DNA from: Ramicandelaber brevisporus
Lineage: Eukaryota > Kickxellomycota > Ramicandelaberales > Ramicandelaberaceae
DNA: 14,422 nucleotides
Direction: 5' to 3'
NCBI GenBank assembly: GCA_025201865.1
Contig: MU602763.1
Coordinates: 18,145 to 32,566 of the forward strand
The notes beneath the pieces were generated by a model. That model worked only from the letters and a program-made list of their open reading frames with translations, made no database searches and had not been told where the DNA came from. Positions 7,917 to 14,422 of this stretch are shown here, in pieces; position 1 is the stretch's first letter; every line of letters begins with the position of its first letter. The position numbers and the translations under genes were made by a program.

Positions 7917-8701
7917 TGTTATGCTGTTGTTGTTTTATGTTGTTTATAGTCAATCTTCAGTCGATTAGCAAAGTTGTGAAACCAGTCACCTCGCTCGTGC
8001 CGTCAAAGTGACATTCGCAACATTCCAACATTCCAACAAAAGCATTCAATGCATACTGTGTCCAGAAACAAACAAACACGTTCACCATCAGCGACAATCG
8101 TGCGCTAGCTGCAAACTCCACATTCAGGCATGGCTCGTGCAAATATAATCTCCTTTTCACTGGCTCCAGTATCCACCGATTAATTCGACAAGTCTCATTA
8201 GCTGCCAAGTTGCATTTTACTCATGCTTTCGATATTATAATGGTATAGATCCTTTATCCTGTAGTACTCACCACAGCGACACATGCTCCATCGTTCCCAT
8301 TGTACTCAACGCCGTTGTTCTTTTTTATCTGAATTTTAATTTTTTCCATCTATTTTTTTTTTAACAACAGACTCGCATTTCAACAGATCCTAACTGATGA
8401 AATTGGCATGGCCGACGGCAAGTACTGCAGCAGACCATGTCATCTGACCGCTGCATGACTCATGGAGCATCACTTATGCATAGACTGCGGTTCATGTACC
8501 TTCTGTATTAATGAAGGTCCTCCCTCATGTGGGGAAGTTGGTGCTTCGTGCTGCCTCTGTTGTATGCGTCACATTTTTTTTTCTATTTCCTCTTTCCCAC
8601 TTTGCTTTGCTTTACTTCACACACGCGAGACTATTGCACAGCACTCAACCTGATCGCACTTGAATCTTGAGCAAGTAGCTGAACACGCATACACAACAAC
8701 C
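7917..8701. promoter_or_regulatory. Divergent promoter region, zinc-finger gene / valyl-tRNA synthetase
   Basis: This is the intergenic stretch between two divergently transcribed genes. On the zinc-finger side the sense strand has an A/C-rich CATAAAACAACAACAG leader. TATTATAAT-like DNA lies near 8232-8240. Two pyrimidine tracts read on the plus strand (about 8317-8362 and 8574-8620), the second typical of a fungal core promoter just before the synthetase leader. The synthetase start is preceded by ACAACAACC, a good initiation context. The only coding-like signal is the cysteine-dense frame described separately; the other open frames here have no ATG start or no recognisable composition. Confidence 0.45.
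8408..8653 (+). other. Cysteine-dense reading frame interrupted by one TGA
   Basis: From ATG 8408 the frame gives 16 codons beginning MADGKYCSRPC, then TGA at 8456-8458. The same frame continues with a second ATG at 8462 to a TGA at 8651. Codons 8477-8563 contain nine cysteines in 29 residues, spaced C-x2-C-x2-C-x2-C-x7-C-x6-CC-x-CC, then the frame runs into pyrimidine-rich DNA. A splice-acceptor-like TTTTTTTTTTAACAACAG ends at 8370. It could be a decayed gene, an exon of an unseen small metal-binding protein, an upstream ORF of the synthetase mRNA, or chance. I do not recognise a family. Confidence 0.2.
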
Positions 8702-11700
8702 ATGACAAACGAAGAGCAACAGCAGCAGCAGCAGCAACAGGCTGCATCCGAGACGCCGTCTCCGTCTCCGTCGCCAGAGATCTCCGCGTCTGCCAGCACG
8801 GAGGAAGGTTCTGCTGAGCCGTCCAAAAGCGCGCTGAAGAAGCTCGCCAAACAGCAAAAGGCCGAGCAGCTCAAGCAAATGAAGGCCGCTGCCAAGGCTG
8901 CCACTTCATCAACGTCGGCTAGTCCAGCTCCAGAGGGCGAGAAGGTGAGCGCGCGCAAGCAAAAGAAGGCTGCCGCCGCTGCCGCCGCCGAGACTACTGA
9001 GGAGCAGCTGCCTGAGACCGTTCCCGGCGAAATGAAGAACATGAGCGCACCAATGGCCAACGCGTACAATCCAAAGCACGTCGAGGCTGCGTGGTATGAC
9101 TGGTGGGTGAAGGAGGGACTGTTTGAGCCAAAGCTGGATGAGACGACGAGCACTCCAATCGGCGGTCCAGGCAAGCAGTTTGTGATTGCGGCTCCTCCTC
9201 CAAACATCACTGGGTCTCTGCACATGGGTCACGCTCTTGCCGTGTCGTTAGAAGATGCCATGATCCGCTGGAATCGCATGCATGGTCGCACCGCACTCTT
9301 TGCCGTTGGTATGGATCATGCCTCCATTTCTACCCAGAATGTCGTCGAGAAGATGCTGCTCAAGAAGGAAGGCGTCAAGCGTGAGGAGCTCGGCCGCGAA
9401 AAGTTCCTCGAGCGCGTGTGGGAGTGGAAGGCCAAGTATGGCAACCGCATCACCACGCAGTTCCGGCGGTTGGGTGCTTCGTACGACTGGTCACGCGAGG
9501 CATTCACTATGGATGAGAACCTGACTGCTGCCGTCAAGGAGGCTTTCACTCGTCTGGCTGACGAAGGTCTTGTCACTCGCGACACCCGTCTTGTCAACTG
9601 GTGCTGCCATTTGGGCACTGGTATCTCTGATCTTGAGGTTGACGATGTTGAGCTGGCGGGTCCAACCATGCGCTCTGTGCCAGGCTATGGCCCAAAGGAG
9701 CAGTTCGAGTTTGGTGTCATTGTCCACTTCAAGTACCAGCTCGAGGACGACGAGAATGAATTCATCGAGGTTGCCACCACTCGTATCGAGACCATGCTGG
9801 GTGATGTTGCCGTTGCTGTCCACCCTGATGACGAGCGCTACACCAAGCTCCACGGCAGATACTGCAAGCATCCATTCATTGAGGGTCGCCGCATCAAGAT
9901 CATCACGGACAGCATCCTCGTTGACCCAGCATTTGGTACTGGCGCCGTCAAGATTACTCCAGCCCACGATCCAAACGATTACGAGACCGGCAAGCGCCAC
10001 GGCCTGCAGCTCATCAACATCTTGAACAAGGATGGCACTATGAACAAGAGCACTGGTCCATACGCCGGCATGAAGCGCTTCCACGTCCGCAAGCAGATCA
10101 TTGAAGACTTGACGGCCAAGGGTCTCTACGTCAAGACCGAGTCCAACCCAATGATTATCCCAACCTGCAGCAAGAGCGGTGATGTCATTGAGCCATACAT
10201 GATTCCACAGTGGTACATTGACTGCAAGGCCATGGCTGAGGCTGCATGCAAGGCTGTTGAGGATGGTGACCTCGAGATTGTGCCAAAGATGTCCGAGAAG
10301 GAGTGGTTCTTGTGGCTGCGCAACATCCAGCCATGGTGTGTTTCCCGTCAGCTCTGGTGGGGCCACCGTGTGCCAGCCTACCTGGTCACCGTCGATGGTG
10401 TCCGTGGCGACTCTGCCAATGGCAACGACTGGGTCATTGCTCGCTCCGAGGAGGAGGCTCTGCAGCGCGCTCAAGCCCGCCACCCAGGCAAGACCATCTC
10501 TCTTGAGCAGGATCCAGATGCGCTTGACACCTGGTTCTCATCGGGTCTCTGGCCGTTCGCCATCTTTGGCTGGCCGCGTGAGACGCCAGACATGGCCAAC
10601 TTCTATCCAAACCAGGTGCTCGAGACTGGCTGGGATATCCTGTTCTTCTGGGTCGCTCGTATGGTCATGCTCGGCATCAAGCTTACCGGCCAGGTTCCAT
10701 TCAAGAGAGTGTACTGCCATGCCATGATTCGTGATGCCTACGGCCGCAAGATGTCCAAGTCGCTCGGCAACGTTCTGGACCCAATTGACGTCATTGAAGG
10801 CGCCACTCTTGACTCTCTCTTCCAGCAGCTGTTGGAAGGAAACCTCGACGACCGCGAGGTCAAGAAGGCCAAGGAGGGCCAGAAGAAGGACTATCCAAAG
10901 GGCATCCCAGAGTGCGGTACCGATGCACTGCGCTTTGCCCTGTGCACGTTCCCGACTGCCGCTCGCAGCATCAATCTCGAGGTGTTCCGCATTGAAGGCT
11001 ACCGCAAGTTCTGCAACAAGATTTGGAACGCCACCAAGTTTGCACTGATGAAGCTGGGTGCTGACTTTATTCCACGCTCTCGCTCTCATCCAACTCTGAC
11101 TGGCAACGAGAGCCTTGCCGACAAGTGGATTCTGCACCGCCTCAACGCCGCCGTTGATGCCACCAACAAGTCCATTGAGAACATGGAGTTCTCGGATGCC
11201 ACGACGGCCATCTACAACTTCTGGCTGTATGAGCTGTGCGATGTCTACATTGAGTACATCAAGCCACTCGACCGCCCTGTCCCAGCCGATGCCACCGAGG
11301 CCCAGGTTGCAGAGTACGAGACCCGCCGTCGCTCTGCCATGGACACCCTCTACACCTGTCTCGAGGGTGGTTTGCTGCTCTTGGCTCCATTCATGCCATA
11401 CTTGACTGAGGAGCTGTGGCACCGCATCCCACAGCGTCCAATCACCGAGCCAGGCGCCAAGCCCATCCGCTCCATCTCGCTGGCACCGTTCCCAACCTAT
11501 GACCGCTCGCTCGAGAACACTGACGTTGAACGCCAGTTCGCCAAGCTGTTCGCTGCCGTCCAGGCCATCCGTTCCAGCTGCGCCTCGTACAACATTGTCA
11601 CCGGTGCTCAGGTGTTCTTCCGCTGCAAGGACGTTGCCTCATTCAGCTTGATTTCCGAGCAGGCTGACGGTATTGCCGCTCTGATCAAGGGCTGCAGAAG

Positions 11701-12031
11701 TGTTCAGGCCATCTCTCCATCTGCCGACAGCCAGTGGTCGCCAAAGGGCTGTGCTTTGACTTCTGCCAGCGAGGAGTTCGACACTTTCCTGCTTGTCCAA
11801 GGCGTCGTTGATGTCAGCGCCGAGATCAAGAAGCTGCAGAGCAAGGTCGAGCTGGCCAAGAAGCAGCGCGACGATGTCATCGCCAAGACTGAGATTGCTG
11901 GTTATGAGACCAAGTTTAACGAGGATACTCGCAAGCAGCACGCTGACAAGATTGCCGCCTTCAATGCCGAGATGGACGCTCTGGCAAAGAGCATTGAGAA
12001 CTTTGCCAAGCTCGACAATGAGTCTGCTTAA
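8702..12031 (+). CDS. VAS1: Valyl-tRNA synthetase, cytosolic type
   Basis: This class Ia synthetase charges tRNA-Val with valine and edits mischarged threonine. The 1109-residue product is close to yeast Vas1 (about 1104). In order: a Q8 run and Ser/Pro-rich start, a Lys/Ala-rich appended segment (about 38-105) typical of eukaryotic ValRS, the catalytic HMGH (174-177, the HIGH motif) within PPPNITGSLHMGH, the editing-domain segments ATTRIETMLGD and GTGAVKITPAHD with Asp423, WWGHRVPAY, KMSKS (683-687), the helical anticodon-binding region, and a C-terminal coiled coil from about 1037. The ATG at 8702 is the first in frame after the TGA at 8651 and has A at -3. No mitochondrial presequence is visible; the N-terminus is acidic. 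The frame is uninterrupted, with C-ending codons common except for proline, where CCA dominates. Confidence 0.98.
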   Translation: MTNEEQQQQQQQQAASETPSPSPSPEISASASTEEGSAEPSKSALKKLAKQQKAEQLKQMKAAAKAATSSTSASPAPEGEKVSARKQKKAAAAAAAETTEEQLPETVPGEMKNMSAPMANAYNPKHVEAAWYDWWVKEGLFEPKLDETTSTPIGGPGKQFVIAAPPPNITGSLHMGHALAVSLEDAMIRWNRMHGRTALFAVGMDHASISTQNVVEKMLLKKEGVKREELGREKFLERVWEWKAKYGNRITTQFRRLGASYDWSREAFTMDENLTAAVKEAFTRLADEGLVTRDTRLVNWCCHLGTGISDLEVDDVELAGPTMRSVPGYGPKEQFEFGVIVHFKYQLEDDENEFIEVATTRIETMLGDVAVAVHPDDERYTKLHGRYCKHPFIEGRRIKIITDSILVDPAFGTGAVKITPAHDPNDYETGKRHGLQLINILNKDGTMNKSTGPYAGMKRFHVRKQIIEDLTAKGLYVKTESNPMIIPTCSKSGDVIEPYMIPQWYIDCKAMAEAACKAVEDGDLEIVPKMSEKEWFLWLRNIQPWCVSRQLWWGHRVPAYLVTVDGVRGDSANGNDWVIARSEEEALQRAQARHPGKTISLEQDPDALDTWFSSGLWPFAIFGWPRETPDMANFYPNQVLETGWDILFFWVARMVMLGIKLTGQVPFKRVYCHAMIRDAYGRKMSKSLGNVLDPIDVIEGATLDSLFQQLLEGNLDDREVKKAKEGQKKDYPKGIPECGTDALRFALCTFPTAARSINLEVFRIEGYRKFCNKIWNATKFALMKLGADFIPRSRSHPTLTGNESLADKWILHRLNAAVDATNKSIENMEFSDATTAIYNFWLYELCDVYIEYIKPLDRPVPADATEAQVAEYETRRRSAMDTLYTCLEGGLLLLAPFMPYLTEELWHRIPQRPITEPGAKPIRSISLAPFPTYDRSLENTDVERQFAKLFAAVQAIRSSCASYNIVTGAQVFFRCKDVASFSLISEQADGIAALIKGCRSVQAISPSADSQWSPKGCALTSASEEFDTFLLVQGVVDVSAEIKKLQSKVELAKKQRDDVIAKTEIAGYETKFNEDTRKQHADKIAAFNAEMDALAKSIENFAKLDNESA
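8717..8740 (+). repeat. Short CAG/CAA run at the synthetase N-terminus
   Basis: Eight glutamine codons, mostly CAG, occupy residues 6-13 of the valyl-tRNA synthetase, before the conserved core. This is likely a neutral length-variable tract. Confidence 0.9.
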
Positions 12032-12500
12032 AAAGCATAACAACATAAACAAAGCAAAAAAAATACAACCAAAACCAAAACAAAAGCCAAAACAAACTTA
12101 CCTTCCCTCGTTTACTTTTTTCTATTTTTTAATGTCATTTCTTCCCCTCTTTTCCCATTGCTCTTGTTGTTTTTTTTATTTTCAACTGGAATCAGTGAGG
12201 TGGCGTGGTGGTATGACGTGCATGCATTAGGTTGGATGAATGTGAACCAGTCAAGAAGAGTGAGTGAGCCGCCTAAATTGAATCGTTGTGGAGATGGCGG
12301 TCACGATTGCCGCTTTGTGGTATGCCCCCGTATGCCGGCAGAACTATCCCTGGCAGTCACGACTCGCTCTTGTCGCACTCTCATGGCTCTCGCAATTGGA
12401 TAGCAGCCAACCCTTCCGGATGAAAAGACCGCCATTTATTCTTCCGCTGCCGCGTCCGCGCACGTATACACACACTCTCTCTATCTATCTCTGTGTGTCT

Positions 12501-12759
12501 GTATGCCAGCAAAGTTTTTTTCATACTGTTTTGCGAAATTTCAGGACAGTTGATAAATAGCATCGTACCACCGCTTCCCGTGGCCACACACACACACACA
12601 CACACACTATCGAAAGCTAACTGAAAGCCTGAAAGTTTGCAGATCTAGCAGGCAGCCTCCTCATTCCTCCTTTACTTCTTTTAATCTCGCCTCCGCCCCC
12701 TCGTTCTTGCCCGTGCCCTCGCCCTCAGCTAACTACACTCTCTCTTCCTCCCTTCCCAG
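12501..12759 (+). other. Possible intron in the ERG11 5' leader
   Basis: The 3' side is strong: CTAAC (12729-12733) resembles a fungal branch site, followed by a pyrimidine tract and CAG ending at 12759, 27 nt downstream of the branch A. The 5' side is weaker; GTATGC at 12501 is the best donor I see. Removing this would also take out the CA repeat. There is no coding consequence. This is an inference from splice-site pattern alone. Confidence 0.25.
12585..12606. repeat. (CA)11 microsatellite upstream of ERG11
   Basis: Eleven perfect CA dinucleotides lie about 195-215 nt before the ERG11 start codon, in the promoter or in the putative leader intron. Confidence 0.92.
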
Positions 12760-12800
12760 CCAACTAGCTAGCTAACTGCTCTCGTCCATTGATATCGACA

Positions 12801-14408
12801 ATGGCTGTGCTTGGTGTTCTTCTTGCACGGCTGCAGCAATCTGCCCAGCCACTGCTGGCTGAGTTCCTGTCTGCGCCGCTCTACTACTCCGGACTCAGCG
12901 TTGCCGTCCTTATCATCTCTGCTCTCCTCTGGGCGCAGATTGAGCAGCGCCTGCTGCCACGCGACCCGTCCCAGCCCCCAATGGTCCCTTACCTGCTCCC
13001 GTTCTTTGGCTCCATGGTTAGCTTCGGCACTCGCCCCATTGAGTTCTTCCGCGAGAACCGTGAAAAGTACGGCGACTGCTACACGTTTTTGATGTTTGGC
13101 CGCAAAATGACTGCATGCCTGGGCGTCGATGGCAACAACTTTGTTCTCAACTCCAAGCTGTCTCATGTCAACGCCGAGGAGGCTTACCGCAGTTTGACCG
13201 TGCCTGTCTTCGGCAAGGACGTTGTGTACGATGTGCCCAACCACAAGCTGATGGACCAGAAGCGCTTCGTCAAGAATGCATTGACTCACGATGCGTTCCG
13301 CTCGTACGTGCCCATGATTGTTGAGGAGACTGTCAACTACGTCAAGCGCTGGACTGCCAAGTCGGGCGAGATCGACATCTTCCAGGCCATGGCTGAGCTG
13401 ATTATCATGACTGCGTCGCGCACTCTGCAAGGCGAAGAGGTGCGCAATCTGCTTGATGAGCGCGTCGCCGACCTGTACCATGATTTGGATGGTGGTTTCC
13501 AGCCCATCAACTTTTTGTTCGAATGGCTCCCACTCCCATCGTACTACAAGCGTGATAGTGCTCATGTCAACATGCGCAACCTGTTCCTGGGCATTATCAA
13601 CGAGCGCCGCGCCAAGGGCGATGTGGAGACTGCTGATGTCGTGTCTACTCTGATGCAATCCACATACAAGGACGGCACCCCAATGGCTGACCATGAGATT
13701 GCTCACCTGATGATTGCCATCCTGATGGCTGGTCAGCACACTAGCTCCACCACCACCACCTGGCTGCTGTACAACCTGGCCAACAACCAGAAGCTGCAAG
13801 AGCAACTGCGCGAGGAGCAGCGCCAGATTCTGGGCGACGACTACAAGAATGTTGAGCTGACCTTTGACAACACCCGCAACATGCCGCTTCTTGACAGCGT
13901 TGTCCGCGAGACTCTGCGCATGCACCCGCCAATCATTGAGATTCTGCGCAAGGTTACCCAGCCAATCCAGTTCCCCGGCACCGATTACGTTGTCCCCGTC
14001 GGCAACTACGTCATGTCTAGCCCGTACATCACCCAATCTGACGCAACCATCTACAAGGACGCTGACAAGTTTGATCCATTCCGCTGGATGGGCTCCACTG
14101 CTGGCCTCAACACTGCCGTCGCTGCCGAGCCCAACTCTGTCAACGTTGACGATGGCTCTGGTGTTGATTACGGCTGGGGTGTCGTGCCAAACTCGTCGGC
14201 CCGCTCTCCATACCTGCCATTCGGTGCCGGCCGTCATCGCTGCATTGGTGAGCAGTTTGCATATGTGCAGATCAAGACTATTGTGGCAACGCTGGTGCGT
14301 GAGTTTGATTTCTCGCTGACCAAGCATGGCTTCCCACAGCCATCGTTTGATTCGATGATTGTTTTGCCAACTAAGCCAACATTGATGGCATACTCTCGTC
14401 GTCAGTAA
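12801..14408 (+). CDS. ERG11: Lanosterol 14-alpha-demethylase (CYP51)
   Basis: This endoplasmic-reticulum cytochrome P450 removes the 14-alpha-methyl group of lanosterol/eburicol in ergosterol synthesis and is the azole target. The 535-residue product matches the family length. A membrane anchor spans about residues 32-46. Then come the B-C region with AYRSLTVPVFGKDVVYDVPN, the I-helix AGQHTSS (310-316, the AGxxT oxygen-activation motif), ExxR at 370-373, and the heme loop PFGAGRHRCIG with the ligand Cys481. Tyr129, Tyr143 and Lys154 align with Tyr118, Tyr132 and Lys143 of Candida Erg11, so these sites have the susceptible-type residues. The start is the first in-frame ATG, in ACAATGG context (A at -3, G at +4). 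The stop lies 14 bases before the window end. No intron is seen. Confidence 0.98.
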   Translation: MAVLGVLLARLQQSAQPLLAEFLSAPLYYSGLSVAVLIISALLWAQIEQRLLPRDPSQPPMVPYLLPFFGSMVSFGTRPIEFFRENREKYGDCYTFLMFGRKMTACLGVDGNNFVLNSKLSHVNAEEAYRSLTVPVFGKDVVYDVPNHKLMDQKRFVKNALTHDAFRSYVPMIVEETVNYVKRWTAKSGEIDIFQAMAELIIMTASRTLQGEEVRNLLDERVADLYHDLDGGFQPINFLFEWLPLPSYYKRDSAHVNMRNLFLGIINERRAKGDVETADVVSTLMQSTYKDGTPMADHEIAHLMIAILMAGQHTSSTTTTWLLYNLANNQKLQEQLREEQRQILGDDYKNVELTFDNTRNMPLLDSVVRETLRMHPPIIEILRKVTQPIQFPGTDYVVPVGNYVMSSPYITQSDATIYKDADKFDPFRWMGSTAGLNTAVAAEPNSVNVDDGSGVDYGWGVVPNSSARSPYLPFGAGRHRCIGEQFAYVQIKTIVATLVREFDFSLTKHGFPQPSFDSMIVLPTKPTLMAYSRRQ

Positions 14409-14422
14409 GTTAGTTTTTATTT

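Larger units (their letters stand above)
12032..12800. promoter_or_regulatory. Spacer: synthetase 3' flank and ERG11 promoter/leader
   Basis: The first part (12032-12100) is A/C-rich with CAAAAC-type repeats, then T-rich DNA (12114-12180), fitting a 3' end of the synthetase transcript. From about 12190 the DNA is more mixed, with an inverted CCAAT (ATTGG, about 12396-12400), a GATAA at about 12552, CT/CTAT repeats, a CA microsatellite and a long pyrimidine-rich tract up to the ERG11 start. I see no RNA gene. An open frame of 88 codons from ATG 12294 is not convincing as a gene. Confidence 0.45.

Noticed and set aside
7957-8208. 83-codon minus-strand open frame in the divergent promoter
   Set aside because: It begins with TTG rather than ATG, has no recognisable motif, and its codons do not resemble neighbouring genes.
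8283-8470. Inverted 9-mers ATGCTCCAT (8283-8291) and ATGGAGCAT (8462-8470)
   Set aside because: The copies are 170 bp apart and the match does not extend, so it is probably chance.
9491-11422. Long open frames (330 and 294 codons) antisense to the valyl-tRNA synthetase
   Set aside because: Same codon-bias effect opposite a fully supported synthetase frame; the sequences have no recognisable family and break up where the sense codon use changes.
12225-12420. Possible tRNA or other RNA gene between the synthetase and ERG11
   Set aside because: No GGTTCGA-type T loop, B box or acceptor stem pairing was found in this GC-richer segment.
12561-12580. ATCGTACCAC near 12562 as a sterol regulatory element
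   Set aside because: It matches the classic SREBP site ATCACCCCAC at only seven of ten positions, a level expected by chance in a 769-bp spacer, and no second copy is present.
12768-14327. 519-codon open frame antisense to ERG11
   Set aside because: It is a shadow of ERG11 codon bias: TTA, CTA and TCA codons are rare in ERG11, so the opposite strand lacks stops. No ATG-led conserved protein or motif is visible, while the sense strand has all P450 motifs.

Overview
This is nuclear DNA of a fungus, probably an early-diverging one (Mucoromycota or Zoopagomycota; Kickxellomycotina is possible). The evidence is a fungal-type lanosterol 14-alpha-demethylase (ERG11/CYP51), a cytosolic-type valyl-tRNA synthetase close in length to yeast Vas1, a Krr1 ribosome-assembly factor and a phosphoserine aminotransferase. 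All are readable as single uninterrupted exons separated by 260-850 bp spacers rich in simple repeats. The CYP51 segment around residues 91-114 (GDCYTF, then TACLGVDGNNF) resembles what I recall of mucoralean CYP51 more than ascomycete CYP51. I cannot name the species.

Layout. On the minus strand, reading right to left: a 1644-residue zinc-finger repeat protein (7853-2919), KRR1 (2660-1248) and SER1/serC (857-1, cut by the window edge). On the plus strand: valyl-tRNA synthetase (8702-12031) and ERG11 (12801-14408). The 7854-8701 spacer is a divergent promoter region between the zinc-finger gene and the synthetase gene. No tRNA, rRNA, CRISPR array, insertion sequence or intact transposon is visible.

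Four genes are housekeeping genes with unrelated jobs: serine synthesis, 40S ribosome assembly, tRNA charging and sterol synthesis. There is no evidence that they form a pathway cluster. The odd one out is the zinc-finger gene. It contains five tandem units of about 300 residues. Each unit has four zinc-binding modules: two C2H2 fingers, then a CX2C...HX4H finger and a further C2H2-like finger that together resemble the fungal OrsD/DUF3505 paired finger. All 20 modules keep all their ligands. Its N-terminus is very acidic and carries three SUMOylation consensus sites. Its start codon abuts an 11-copy tetranucleotide repeat next to a perfect hairpin. Its base composition is visibly more A/T-rich than that of its neighbours. 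It is the best candidate for an undescribed gene family here.

Secondary points are a cysteine-dense reading frame interrupted by one TGA upstream of the synthetase, the lack of a visible mitochondrial isoform of that synthetase, a possible intron in the ERG11 leader, and a long low-complexity C-terminal extension on Krr1.
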